Source: DB1 sp049323655
GTDB lineage: Bacteria; Desulfobacterota; Desulfobulbia; Desulfobulbales; SURF-16
Direction of reading: 5' to 3'
Assembly (NCBI GenBank): GCA_049323655.1
Contig: JBMONO010000019.1
Span: 1 to 64,000 of the forward strand
Length of the DNA stretch: 64,000 bases
Position numbers and translations under genes: made by a program. Positions 24,492 through 34,476 of the stretch are shown here, in pieces; the stretch's first letter is position 1, and every line of letters begins with the position of its first letter. The notes under the pieces are model-generated. The model was not told the origin of the DNA and ran no database searches. It was given only the letters and a program-made list of their open reading frames with translations.

Positions 24492-25970
24492 ATGAGCGAA
24501 GAACTGAATCAGATCCTCCGGCAGCGGCGGGAAAAGGCCCGGGAGCTGGCCGACATGGGCATCGACCTCTACCCAAACACTTTCAAACCCACCCACCAGA
24601 TCCGCGCCATCCTGCCCGACCGCGACGATCCCATGGCGCCGCTCATGACCGGCACCATGGCGCTGGCCGGCCGCATCGTCGCCATGCGCAAATTCGGCAA
24701 GGCCGCCTTTCTTCACCTCCAGGACGAAACCGGCCGCATCCAGGTCTATGTCAAGCAGGACGTGGTTGGCCCGGAATCCTTTACCGTCTTCAAAAAGCTC
24801 GATATCGGCGATATCGCCGGCTTCAGGGGTTCACTCTTTCGCACCCAGACCGGTGAGGTCACCCTCCAGGCCATTTCCCTGCAACCCGTTACCAAGTCGC
24901 TGCGTCCTTTGCCGGAGAAATTTCACGGCCTGACCGATGTGGAAACCCGTTACCGACAGCGCTATGTCGACCTGATCGTCAATCCCGAGGTGCGCGATAC
25001 CTTCCGCAAGCGAGTCGAGATCATTCGCCTGGTCCGCGATTTTCTCGTCAACCGCGGCTTCATGGAGGTCGAGACGCCGATGATGCAACCCATTGCCGGT
25101 GGCGCCACGGCCCGGCCCTTCAAGACCCACCACAACGCCCTCGGCATGGACCTCTATCTGCGCATCGCTCCGGAACTCTACCTGAAACGGTTGCTGGTCG
25201 GCGGTTTTGAAAAGGTCTTCGAGATCAACCGCAACTTCAGAAACGAGGGGCTTTCCACCCGCCATAACCCCGAGTTCACAATGCTTGAATTTTATCAGGC
25301 CTACGCCACCTATCATGACCTGATGGACCTGACCGAGGAAATGATTTCCTGGATCGCCGCCGAGGTGACCGGCTCAATGCAGATCACCTACCAGGGGGTG
25401 GAACTCGACCTTGCTCCGCCCTGGCGACGCCTGACCATGGATCAGGCCCTGACCCAGATCGCCGGCATTGCCCCGGCAATTCTCGTCGATCCGGCAAAGG
25501 TCATCGCCCTGGCCCGGGAAAAGGGCATCCCCCTGGAGCCGTCCGCCGGCCCCGGCAAGGCCAAAACCGAACTGTTCGAACTGCTCGTCGAGGAAAAGCT
25601 GATCAACCCAACCTTCATCACCGAATACCCGACGGAGATCTCGCCGCTGGCCCGCCGTAACAAGGAAAATCCCGAAGTCACCGACCGTTTCGAACTCTTC
25701 ATCACCGGTCGGGAAATGGCCAATGCCTTCAGCGAACTCAATGATCCCGTCGATCAGCGCCAGCGCCTGGAAAAACAGATCGCCGAACGGGGTGATGATG
25801 AGGAGATCTTTCCCGAACTCGACCGCGATTTCGTCCGCGCTTTGGAATACGGCATGCCGCCGGCCGCCGGCGAGGGTATCGGCATCGACCGGCTGGTCAT
25901 GCTGCTGACCGATTCACCCTCCATCCGCGACGTCATCCTCTTTCCCCATCTCCGGCCGGAAAAAGGATAA
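24492..25970 (+). CDS. lysS: lysyl-tRNA synthetase, class II
   Basis: A 492-residue enzyme charging tRNA-Lys. The N-terminal OB-fold anticodon-binding domain spans about 55-150. The class II motifs follow: motif 1 region FMEVETPMM, motif 2 NRNFRNEGLSTRHNPEF, and motif 3 GEGIGIDRLVMLL near the end, then DVILFPHLRPE. Length is normal. The ATG follows GCAAGGAAAACAT. Confidence 0.97.
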   Translation: MSEELNQILRQRREKARELADMGIDLYPNTFKPTHQIRAILPDRDDPMAPLMTGTMALAGRIVAMRKFGKAAFLHLQDETGRIQVYVKQDVVGPESFTVFKKLDIGDIAGFRGSLFRTQTGEVTLQAISLQPVTKSLRPLPEKFHGLTDVETRYRQRYVDLIVNPEVRDTFRKRVEIIRLVRDFLVNRGFMEVETPMMQPIAGGATARPFKTHHNALGMDLYLRIAPELYLKRLLVGGFEKVFEINRNFRNEGLSTRHNPEFTMLEFYQAYATYHDLMDLTEEMISWIAAEVTGSMQITYQGVELDLAPPWRRLTMDQALTQIAGIAPAILVDPAKVIALAREKGIPLEPSAGPGKAKTELFELLVEEKLINPTFITEYPTEISPLARRNKENPEVTDRFELFITGREMANAFSELNDPVDQRQRLEKQIAERGDDEEIFPELDRDFVRALEYGMPPAAGEGIGIDRLVMLLTDSPSIRDVILFPHLRPEKG

Positions 25971-25974
25971 CCGA

Positions 25975-27213
25975 GTGAACTTCGAATCCTTTGTCTGTTT
26001 TCGCTACCTCAAGGCCAAGCGCAAACAGGGTTTCATCTCACTGATCACCTTTATCTCCATAGCCGGGGTGGCGGTGGGGGTCATGGCCCTGATCGTCGTC
26101 CTGGCGGTGATGGCGGGCTTCACCTCCGAGCTGCGCAACAAGATTCTCGGGGTCAATTCCCACATCGTCGTCCAGCATGTCAGCGGTATCCTCAGCGACT
26201 ATCAGCTCGCCGAAAAGTCCATAGGCGAGACACCGGGGGTAGGCGCAGTCACCCCTTATGTCTACGCCCAGACCATGATCACCTCCGGCAGTAGCTCCAC
26301 CGGCATCGTCGTCCGCGGTATCGATCCGCCGGGTGCCGACGCGGTGCTCTCGCTCTCCGCCCAGATGATCAGCGGCTCCCTCAGCCATCTCGCCACCGAC
26401 GGCGACACGAGCGCGGCAGTCGGTCCACCGGGAATCATCATCGGCAAGCACCTGGCCCGTCAGCTCAGGGCCGGTGTCGGCGAACGAGTGCGGCTCCTTG
26501 CCCCGTCCGGCCCGCTCACCCCCATGGGAGTCATCCCCAAGATCAAGACCTGCGAGATTGTCGGCATTTTCGATACCGGGATGTATGAGTATGATTCCTC
26601 ACTGGCCTATGTCTCCATCGCCACCGCCCAGCAGCTTATGTCCCTCGGCGACACGGTGCACGGCATCGAGGTCAGGGTCGATGACATCTATCAGGCCGGC
26701 CGCCTGGCCGCGGTCATTGAGAAAAAACTCGGGCCCGGCTTTGCCGCCAAGGACTGGATGAGCATGAATCAGAACCTCTTTTCCGCCCTGCAACTGGAAA
26801 AAACCGCCATGTTCATCATCCTCACCCTGATCATTCTCGTCGCTGCCTTCAACATCATCAGCACGCTGATCATGGTGGTCATGGAAAAGACAAAGGATAT
26901 CGCCATTCTCAAATCCATGGGCGCAACCTCCCGCAGCATCATGCGCATCTTCATCTACGAGGGCTTGATCATCGGCTGCACCGGCACCCTGCTCGGCGTC
27001 GCCGGCGGGCTTGCCCTGTGCGAGCTGCTGAGCCGTTATCAGTTCATCAAGCTGCCAAGCGATGTCTACCCCATGTCCACTCTGCCGGTCAAGGTCCTGC
27101 CCCTGGACGTGACGCTTATCGCCGTCTCCGCCGTCCTCATCACCTTTCTCGCCACCCTTTACCCGTCCTGGCAGGCATCGCGCATCCAGCCGGCGGAAGC
27201 ATTGCGCTATTAG
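25975..27213 (+). CDS. lolC: LolC/LolE-type lipoprotein-releasing ABC permease
   Basis: A 412-residue FtsX-family inner-membrane permease that extracts outer-membrane lipoproteins and passes them to LolA. It has one N-terminal span (about 23-47), a large periplasmic domain (50-265), and three C-terminal spans in the FtsX-like domain (MVVMEKTKDIAILKSMGATS). It starts with GTG at 25975 after AAGGATAACCGA, only four bases after lysS. A single LolC/E gene suggests a homodimeric permease (LolF-like arrangement), with lolD next. Confidence 0.92.
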   Translation: MNFESFVCFRYLKAKRKQGFISLITFISIAGVAVGVMALIVVLAVMAGFTSELRNKILGVNSHIVVQHVSGILSDYQLAEKSIGETPGVGAVTPYVYAQTMITSGSSSTGIVVRGIDPPGADAVLSLSAQMISGSLSHLATDGDTSAAVGPPGIIIGKHLARQLRAGVGERVRLLAPSGPLTPMGVIPKIKTCEIVGIFDTGMYEYDSSLAYVSIATAQQLMSLGDTVHGIEVRVDDIYQAGRLAAVIEKKLGPGFAAKDWMSMNQNLFSALQLEKTAMFIILTLIILVAAFNIISTLIMVVMEKTKDIAILKSMGATSRSIMRIFIYEGLIIGCTGTLLGVAGGLALCELLSRYQFIKLPSDVYPMSTLPVKVLPLDVTLIAVSAVLITFLATLYPSWQASRIQPAEALRY

Positions 27214-27220
27214 GTTGACC

Positions 27221-27955
27221 ATGGCCACAGTTGAACAAAACACCTCCCTTTTTGCCGCCCGCGATCTGACGAAAACCTATGGGCACGGCAGGGCTGCGAT
27301 CACCGTCCTCCACGATCTGGAGCTTGAACTGACGCCCGGCGAGATGGTGGCCATCACCGGCGCCTCGGGCACCGGCAAGTCAACCCTCCTCCATCTCCTC
27401 GGAGCGCTGGATCGTCCGGACCGGGGCAGCGTCTTCTTCAATGGAGAAGACATCTTTTCCCGTGACGACGAGGGCCTTGCCGATTTCCGCAACAAGAGCA
27501 TCGGCTTTGTCTTCCAGTTTCACCACCTGCTGCCGGAGTTTTCGGCGATTGAAAATACCATCATGCCGGGCCTCATTGCCGGCAAAAAGCGGGAGCAACT
27601 GCAGACCGGAGCAAGGGAGCTGCTTGACGGCGTCGGTCTGGGACACCGGATCGACCATCGGATCGGCGAACTGTCCGGTGGTGAGCAGCAACGGGTGGCG
27701 CTGGCCCGGGCCCTCATTATGCGGCCTGCCCTGCTGCTGGCCGATGAACCGACCGGCAACCTCGACCCGCAGACCGGTGAAACGGTCTTTGCTTTGATCC
27801 GGCGGATGAACAGAGAGTTCGGGCTGACCACCGTCATGGTCACCCACAACTATGCCCTGGCCGCCAGGATGGATCGCTGCCTCACTCTGCATCAAGGGAG
27901 ACTGCAGCCGGCCGACCTTTCCTCCCTCAGCGGTCTGCCGTCCGGCGGGGAATGA
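27221..27955 (+). CDS. lolD: LolD, lipoprotein-releasing ABC ATPase
   Basis: A 244-residue ABC ATPase driving LolC/E. Walker A is GASGTGKST, signature LSGGEQQRVALARAL, Walker B LLADEPTGNLD, and the switch His is in MVTHNYALA. I use the ATG at 27221, seven bases after the lolC stop; a TTG two codons earlier is possible. The Lol genes stand directly upstream of bamA, so envelope biogenesis genes are grouped here. Confidence 0.95.
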   Translation: MATVEQNTSLFAARDLTKTYGHGRAAITVLHDLELELTPGEMVAITGASGTGKSTLLHLLGALDRPDRGSVFFNGEDIFSRDDEGLADFRNKSIGFVFQFHHLLPEFSAIENTIMPGLIAGKKREQLQTGARELLDGVGLGHRIDHRIGELSGGEQQRVALARALIMRPALLLADEPTGNLDPQTGETVFALIRRMNREFGLTTVMVTHNYALAARMDRCLTLHQGRLQPADLSSLSGLPSGGE

Positions 27956-28116
27956 TTTTTTTCCATTCTTCCGCGCCGTCGGCCTGATGCGACCCTTTTC
28001 GGTCTCCGGCTGGATTGTGACATTTTTTTTTGTTGGCAAGATTATGTGATTTCTACTAAATGGGGTGAAGCAGACAGCGCATCATCCCCACGTACACTTC
28101 ACGAAAAAGAGTCGAT

Positions 28117-30807
28117 ATGCATATTCCCCCTGTTTTTCTCCGTTGCTGGCGGCAGGTCCTTTTTCTTCTTCTGGTTTCCTGCCTCGTGCCGACCGCCTTT
28201 GCCGCGGCCCCGGAATCCCCCCTGGAAAAAGAAGCGCCGGCCAACACCCTCTTTCTGCCGGTCACCATTAACGCGCCCGGCGATGTTGCCGCCCTTGAGA
28301 CAAAAATCGACGAAATTCTCCGGGCTGCTTCCGGCAGTCGCGGCCAAAAATTTGTCGAGCGTGAGGAGCTGGGCGAGCTGCTCGATCCGGCGGCCTCCTG
28401 CCCGCCGCCGGCTGAAATCATCGCGCCCCTGCTGGCGGGCGCCGCTTATGAATATGTCGTCTGCGGCAGCCTGACCCGGGTCGGCGCCCGGTTCAGCGTC
28501 GATCTCATCGCCTACAATCTGCCCGGCGACACAACCGGTCACAGTTTTTATCAACAGGCCGCCGACGCCGACGACCTGCCCTTTGTCATGGAACGGCTGG
28601 TGGACAACATCGTCACCCATACCGGCAGGCAGCACCAGATCGCCAAAATCATCATCAGCGGCAATACCCGCATCGACTCCGGCGCCATCCTCCGCAACAT
28701 CAGAAACCGGGCCGGCGACCGCTACAATCCGGGCCAACTCGGTGAGGACCTGAAAAATATCTACAAAATGGGATATTTCAATGACGTTCGTCTCAGGGTC
28801 GACGAGGTTGCGGAGGGGAAAAACGTCACCTTCGAGGTGGAGGAAAAGGAGATCGTCGCCAGCGTCACCATCTCCGGCGAAGACAACATCGACGCCGACA
28901 AGATCAAGGAGGTGCTCACCGTCTCCCAGAATACCATTCTCAACCCGCGTGAACTGAAGATTTCAGCGGAAAATATCCGCAATCTCTACAAGGAAAAAGG
29001 CTATTACGATACCGAGGTGACAACCAAGCTGACCTATCCGGACAAGGAAAAAGTCAACGTCCTCTTTGAAATCAAGGAAGGCAACAAGATCTATGTCAAG
29101 GAGATCGTCATCAACGGCAACACCACCTTCTCCAATGATGAGATAAAAGAAACCATCACCACCTCAACCAAGACCATTTTTTCCTGGATCACCGAGTCCG
29201 GTCTGCTCAAACGCGATGTCCTCCAGCAGGATGCGGCCCGCATCGGCGCCTTTTACCAGAATCAAGGCTTTATTGACGCCCTGGTCGGCGATCCGGTGGT
29301 GGAAAAGAAAGAGGATTGGCTGTCCGTTACCTTCAACATCACCGAAGGCGACCGCTACAAGGTCGGCGTCGTCGAAATCACCGGCGACATGATCACCGAC
29401 AAGGCCAGCCTGGAGGCGATGACGAAGATCGGCGATGAACGCTATTTCAGCCGTCAGGTGCTGCGTGACGATGTCCTGGCTCTGACCGATTACTATGCCT
29501 CCAAGGGCTACGCCTTTGCCGAAGTGATCCCCAATGTCACGAAAAACAAAGAGGAAAAACGGGTGGACGTCACCTTGCAGATCAACAAGGGCGATCTGGT
29601 CCACATCAACCGCATCATCATCCGGGGAAACACCCGGACCCGCGACAAGGTCATCCGCCGCAACCTCGAATTTGACGAGCAATCCGTCTATGACGCCACT
29701 GCCATCAAAAAGAGCACGGAAAAGTTGCAGTACCTCGACTTCTTCGAGGATATCAACATCACCCCCGAACCCACCGATGAAGACAACCTGATGGATGTTC
29801 TCGTCGAACTGAAAGAGAAACCGACCGGCACCTTCAGTGTCGGCGCGGGCTACAGCTCGGCGGACGGCATGCTCTTCATGGCCGACGTCACCCAGCACAA
29901 CTTCCTCGGCCGCGGCCAGAGCCTCTCCCTTCAAGGCAACATCGGCGGCACCAATTCGCGCTACAATCTTAGTTTTACCGAGCCGCGCCTCAACGATTCC
30001 AAACTTTCCTTTGGGTTCGACCTCTACCAGTGGCACCGGGAGTACGACGATTACGACAAGGATTCGACCGGCGCCGCCATCCGCCTCGGGTATCCGATCT
30101 GGGAAAAATGGCGGGTGTGGGGCAAATGGGCCTACGACGACTCCGAACTCTCCGAGGTCAGCGAGTTTGCCTCCTATTACATCAGGGATTCCATGGACAT
30201 CAACATCACCCACTCGGTCACCGTGGGACTGTCCCGCGATTCCCGCAATCACCGCTACAGTCCGACCAAGGGCTCATACCACACCATCTCCGTGCAGAAA
30301 GCCGGCGGCCCCTTGGGCGGCGACAGTTCCTTTACCAAATACGAGGGCATCACCAGCTGGTACTTCCCCTTCTACTGGTCAACCACCTTCCACACCCAGT
30401 TTTCCGCCGGCTACGTCACCGAAGATCAGGACGGCAGACTGCCGGTCTATGAAAAATTCTACCTCGGCGGCCTCAACACCGTCCGCAGCTTCGAATACGG
30501 CGACATCAGCCCGCGCGACCCGCTCACCAACGAAAAGATCGGCGGCGAAAAAATGGCCTACATGAATCTCGAATACATCTTTCCGCTCGTCAAGGATATC
30601 GGCCTGAACGCCCTGGTCTTTTACGACATGGGTAATGCGGTGCGCGATTCGGACAGCCTCACCACCGACCTGCGCTCCAGCGTCGGCTTCGGTTTCCGCT
30701 GGCTGTCGCCGATGGGACCGCTGCGGCTGGAATGGGGCTATAACCTCGATGCAGAGGATGACGAGGACCAGAGCATGTGGGATTTCAGCATCGGCGGCAT
30801 GTTCTAG
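28117..30807 (+). CDS. bamA: BamA, outer-membrane protein assembly factor with extra N-terminal domain
   Basis: An 896-residue outer-membrane barrel protein inserting beta-barrel proteins. A signal peptide ends near AFAA (about 30). Residues 40-165 form an extra domain (NTLFLPVTINAPGD, YVVCGSLTRVG, FSVDLIAYNL) resembling TolB-N/FlgO-like periplasmic domains. Five POTRA repeats follow (about 175-520), then a 16-strand barrel. The loop-6 motif normally VRGF is VRSF here (NTVRSFEYG). The last residue is Phe, as expected. It is preceded by 160 non-coding bases and followed by a strong terminator. Confidence 0.93.
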   Translation: MHIPPVFLRCWRQVLFLLLVSCLVPTAFAAAPESPLEKEAPANTLFLPVTINAPGDVAALETKIDEILRAASGSRGQKFVEREELGELLDPAASCPPPAEIIAPLLAGAAYEYVVCGSLTRVGARFSVDLIAYNLPGDTTGHSFYQQAADADDLPFVMERLVDNIVTHTGRQHQIAKIIISGNTRIDSGAILRNIRNRAGDRYNPGQLGEDLKNIYKMGYFNDVRLRVDEVAEGKNVTFEVEEKEIVASVTISGEDNIDADKIKEVLTVSQNTILNPRELKISAENIRNLYKEKGYYDTEVTTKLTYPDKEKVNVLFEIKEGNKIYVKEIVINGNTTFSNDEIKETITTSTKTIFSWITESGLLKRDVLQQDAARIGAFYQNQGFIDALVGDPVVEKKEDWLSVTFNITEGDRYKVGVVEITGDMITDKASLEAMTKIGDERYFSRQVLRDDVLALTDYYASKGYAFAEVIPNVTKNKEEKRVDVTLQINKGDLVHINRIIIRGNTRTRDKVIRRNLEFDEQSVYDATAIKKSTEKLQYLDFFEDINITPEPTDEDNLMDVLVELKEKPTGTFSVGAGYSSADGMLFMADVTQHNFLGRGQSLSLQGNIGGTNSRYNLSFTEPRLNDSKLSFGFDLYQWHREYDDYDKDSTGAAIRLGYPIWEKWRVWGKWAYDDSELSEVSEFASYYIRDSMDINITHSVTVGLSRDSRNHRYSPTKGSYHTISVQKAGGPLGGDSSFTKYEGITSWYFPFYWSTTFHTQFSAGYVTEDQDGRLPVYEKFYLGGLNTVRSFEYGDISPRDPLTNEKIGGEKMAYMNLEYIFPLVKDIGLNALVFYDMGNAVRDSDSLTTDLRSSVGFGFRWLSPMGPLRLEWGYNLDAEDDEDQSMWDFSIGGMF

Positions 30808-30850
30808 CCCATCGCTGCACCGCTCTCGCCCGGCTTTATTTCCATTTTTC

Positions 30851-30880
30851 CGCCATGGCGTTCTGCGCCATGGCGTTTTT
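30851..30880 (+). terminator. intrinsic terminator after bamA
   Basis: A 10-bp perfect stem CGCCATGGCG / CGCCATGGCG with loop TTCTG followed by TTTTT, 44 bases past the bamA stop. The two ATGs in the hairpin are in frame with mfd but are unlikely starts. Confidence 0.8.
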
Positions 30881-30884
30881 CATT

Positions 30885-33800
30885 GCCATGCACCATTTCT
30901 TCGACACCCTGACCAGTTCCGAAAAGAAACCTTTTGCCGTCAGCGGCCTGCGCCCCGCTTCCGCCGCCATGCTGATCGCGGAAGCAGTGGCCGGAACCGG
31001 CCGGCCGGTTCTCTGTGTGCTGCCGTCCGAAGATCTGCTGGCCGGTATGGAGCAGGATGTCAGCTTTTTCACCGCAGCACCCGTGTTCTGCTACCCGGGC
31101 TACGAGATTCCGCCCTATACCCCCCTGTCGCCGGACAGTTCGACCACCGCAGCCCGGCTCTCCACCCTCTATCGGGTGCTGACAGCCGACTCTCCTTTTG
31201 TCCTGCTCTGCTCCGTCGAGGCCCTGCTGCGCAGGATTCTCCCCCTTTCTCTCCTTGACCGGGGCGCGGAAATCGTCATGCGCGGCGAGGATACCGATCC
31301 GACCGGGTTGGTTGTCAGTCTGGTGAAAAACGGCTACGAACAGGTGGCCCTGGTCCAGAACAGCGGCGAATTCGCCCTGCGCGGCGGCATCATCGACATC
31401 TATCCCCCCCCTTTTGCCGGCCGCGAATCCCTCGACGCTCCGGTTCGTCTTGATTTTTTCGGAGAAACCGTTGAATCGATCCGCTATTTCGATCCCATCA
31501 GCCAACGCTCCATCAGGGAGGTGGATGAGGCGCTTTTCCTGCCGGTGAGCGACATTCTCTTTCCGGAGGCCGATTCCGACCGTCTGGGTGATCTGTTGCG
31601 CCGCTATGACCGGCTCGCCGGCCAGGAAAACTGGCAGTATGCCGAGGCAAAAGCCATCCGGGAAAAACTGGCGGTCCGCACCGCCTTTCCCGGCATTGAG
31701 TTCCTCCTTCCCCTCTTTTATGATAAACTCTCCGCCCCCCTCGACATCCTGCCGGCCACCACTCTCGTCCTCCTTTATGACCCGGACGAAGCCCGTCGCA
31801 CCGTCCGTCTCACCTGGGAGAGAATCGAAAAAAACCACCAGGAGTCCCGCTTGGCCGGCAAACCATGCCTGCCGCCGGACTCGCTCTTTCTGCCCGAGGA
31901 GGAGCTGAACCGGGTCCTGAGCGGCTTTCGGCCGATTCCGCTTTATGAGCTCAGCGGGCCGGACGGGCAAGAGACAGTGACCATCAGCACCGGCAATCAT
32001 CAGCTGCTCAAACAGCAGATCTCCCTCGCCCGGCAGCAAGACGGGCTGATCGCCCCACTTGCCCGTCAGATCCGGCAGTGGCAGGAGGACCGCGGCAGAA
32101 TCGTCCTGGCCTGCCGCTCCGAAAAAAACGCCCGCCACCTCGGCGAGATGCTCTCGCACTATGATCTGCGCATCGAGAGCCATGATGCGCCGGTCAATCC
32201 GGCCCGGCTCGACCCCGAGGTCGTCACCCTGGTCGCAGCTCCGCTCAGCGCCGGCTTTGACATGCCGGACCTCGGCCTCCATCTCCTGTCGGAAAACGAA
32301 CTGTTCGGAGAAAGACGACTCGGCAATCGCAAACAGAAAAAGCGCCCTCCCCATGGTGAGGCGGTTCGTTTCAACGAATTGCGCGCCGGTGACTATATCG
32401 TCCATGCCGACCACGGCATCGGCCTGTTTCAGGGCATCGTCAACATGGCGCTCAACGGGGTGGCCAACGACTTTCTCCAGATCGCCTACGAGGGCAATGA
32501 CATTCTCTATGTGCCCATTGACCGCCTCAACACGGTCAGCAAGTATCAGGGCATCGGCGACCAGCCGCCAAAAATCAACAAACTGGGCGGCAAGGTCTGG
32601 GCCAAGACCAAACGCAAGGTCACCGAGGCGGTCTGGAAGGTAGCCCAGGAGCTGCTCGATATCTACGCCCGCCGCAAGCTGGCAATCGGCCATGCCTTCA
32701 CCCCGGCCGGCAGCCTCTACAACGAACTGGAGGAGAGCTTCCCTTACGAGGAAACCGCCGGCCAGACAAAGGCAATCAACGACGTGCTGCACGACCTCAC
32801 CCAGGAACAAACCATGGATCGGCTCGTCTGCGGCGACGTCGGCTACGGCAAAACCGAGGTCGCCATCCGCGCCGCTTTCAAGGTGGTGGAGGACGGCTTC
32901 CAGGTGGCGGTGCTGGTCCCGACCACCGTCCTGGCCGAACAGCATGCCGAATCCTTCAGCGAGCGCTTCGCCGGCTTTCCGGTGCGGATCGAATGCCTGA
33001 ACCGCTTTCGCTCCCCGGCCCAGCAGAAACAGAGCCTCGAAAATCTCGCCCTCGGCCGAACCGACATCGTCATCGGCACCCATCGTCTTCTTTCCAAAGA
33101 TGTGGTCTTCCGTCGGCTCGGTCTGCTCATTATCGACGAAGAACACCGCTTCGGGGTCGCCCATAAGGAAAGGATCAAAAAAATCAAGACCAACGTCGAT
33201 GTCCTCACCCTGACCGCCACGCCCATCCCCCGCACCCTGCAGCTCTCGTTGCTCGGCATCCGCGATCTGTCCGTCATCAGTACGCCGCCGGGTCAGCGGC
33301 GGGCAGTGAAGACCTTTGTCGCCAGACATGACGACCTGGTCATCAAGGAGGCGGTCATCAAGGAATTGCAGCGCAAGGGTCAGGTTTTTCTCGTCCACAA
33401 CCGGGTCCATTCCATCCATGAAACCGCGGCAACGGTGCAGAAGCTCGTCCCCCAGGCCCGGGTCGCCGTCGCTCATGGCCAGATGCCGGGTCAGCAGCTC
33501 GAAGAGATCATGGTCCGCTTCATCAAGCGGGAGATTGACGTGCTGGTCACCACCACCATCATCGAATCCGGCCTTGATATCCCCAATGCCAACACCATCA
33601 TCATCACCCGAGCCGACCGGTTCGGCCTTGCCGAAATCTATCAGCTGCGCGGCAGGGTGGGCCGGAGCAGCCAACAGGCCTATGCCTATCTCCTTGTCCC
33701 CTCTCTTGACGGTCTCTCGAAGGATGCCAAGCAACGCCTTCGCGCTTTGATGGATTACAACGAACTGGGCGGCGGTTTCAAACTGGCGATGAGCGATTTG

Positions 33801-34388
33801 CAGATCCGCGGCGGCGGCAGCATTCTCGGCAAATCGCAGAGCGGCAACATCGCGGCGGTGGGCTATGACCTTTACCTCGATCTGCTCCAAAAAACGGTAG
33901 AGGATCTGAAACGGCGAGGCGGCGAGGGAGAACCACTTGATGCGGCGTTGGACTTCGAGCCGGAGATCAACCTTTCCGTTTCCGCCTTCATCCCGCAGCA
34001 CTATATCGAGGACAGCGATCAGCGTTATATCGCCTATCGCAAGATCACCAGTATCCGCAACGACAGCGAATTGATCGACCTCCAGGAGGAACTGCGGGAC
34101 CGCTACGGAGAAATCCCGGCCGAAACCGTCAATCTTCTCCATCTCATTACCCTCAAATTCGCCATGCGGCAGTTGAAAATCGCCAAAATGGAGCAGGGTG
34201 GGGCCCATCTCGTTCTTTCCTTTTTAGCCGATACCCCGGTGCAGCCGGAGCGGATTCTCGCCCTTATCAGAGAGAGCAAAAACAGCATCCGACTGACACC
34301 CGAAGGTAAATTAATCGTACCGTTGAGCAACCAGGAGGGGGATGCCATCTTCCTCGGGATTAAAAAAGTCTTGCAGGCCCTGCATTAG
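30885..34388 (+). CDS. mfd: transcription-repair coupling factor
   Basis: About 1167 residues; Mfd removes RNA polymerase stalled at DNA lesions and recruits UvrA. The N-terminal UvrB-like domains lead, then the RNA-polymerase interaction region (DYIVHADHGIGLFQGI), the translocase with GDVGYGKTEVAIRAA, DEEHRFGVAHKERIK and TATPIPRTLQ, and a C-terminal D7 domain. I place the start at the ATG at 30885, just after the bamA terminator, because earlier in-frame ATGs lie inside its stem. No good ribosome binding site is visible, so the exact start is uncertain. Confidence 0.93.
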   Translation, partial: AMHHFFDTLTSSEKKPFAVSGLRPASAAMLIAEAVAGTGRPVLCVLPSEDLLAGMEQDVSFFTAAPVFCYPGYEIPPYTPLSPDSSTTAARLSTLYRVLTADSPFVLLCSVEALLRRILPLSLLDRGAEIVMRGEDTDPTGLVVSLVKNGYEQVALVQNSGEFALRGGIIDIYPPPFAGRESLDAPVRLDFFGETVESIRYFDPISQRSIREVDEALFLPVSDILFPEADSDRLGDLLRRYDRLAGQENWQYAEAKAIREKLAVRTAFPGIEFLLPLFYDKLSAPLDILPATTLVLLYDPDEARRTVRLTWERIEKNHQESRLAGKPCLPPDSLFLPEEELNRVLSGFRPIPLYELSGPDGQETVTISTGNHQLLKQQISLARQQDGLIAPLARQIRQWQEDRGRIVLACRSEKNARHLGEMLSHYDLRIESHDAPVNPARLDPEVVTLVAAPLSAGFDMPDLGLHLLSENELFGERRLGNRKQKKRPPHGEAVRFNELRAGDYIVHADHGIGLFQGIVNMALNGVANDFLQIAYEGNDILYVPIDRLNTVSKYQGIGDQPPKINKLGGKVWAKTKRKVTEAVWKVAQELLDIYARRKLAIGHAFTPAGSLYNELEESFPYEETAGQTKAINDVLHDLTQEQTMDRLVCGDVGYGKTEVAIRAAFKVVEDGFQVAVLVPTTVLAEQHAESFSERFAGFPVRIECLNRFRSPAQQKQSLENLALGRTDIVIGTHRLLSKDVVFRRLGLLIIDEEHRFGVAHKERIKKIKTNVDVLTLTATPIPRTLQLSLLGIRDLSVISTPPGQRRAVKTFVARHDDLVIKEAVIKELQRKGQVFLVHNRVHSIHETAATVQKLVPQARVAVAHGQMPGQQLEEIMVRFIKREIDVLVTTTIIESGLDIPNANTIIITRADRFGLAEIYQLRGRVGRSSQQAYAYLLVPSLDGLSKDAKQRLRALMDYNELGGGFKLAMSDLQIRGGGSILGKSQSGNIAAVGYDLYLDLLQKTVEDLKRRGGEGEPLDAALDFEPEINLSVSAFIPQHYIEDSDQRYIAYRKITSIRNDSELIDLQEELRDRYGEIPAETVNLLHLITLKFAMRQLKIAKMEQGGAHLVLSFLADTPVQPERILALIRESKNSIRLTPEGKLIVPLSNQEGDAIFLGIKKVLQALH

Positions 34389-34476
34389 TATCGTACAAAT
34401 ATGAGGGTTGCCGGACCCGGCTATTCCCCTTTGCCGCGGCCGCCCACCCGACCTCATTAAACCTGACGAATTTCCC

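Noticed and set aside
30804..34208. An open minus-strand frame of over 1100 codons
   Set aside because: It lies fully opposite mfd, whose motifs are all intact; GC-rich codon bias leaves the antisense frame open. No family resemblance or start signals.
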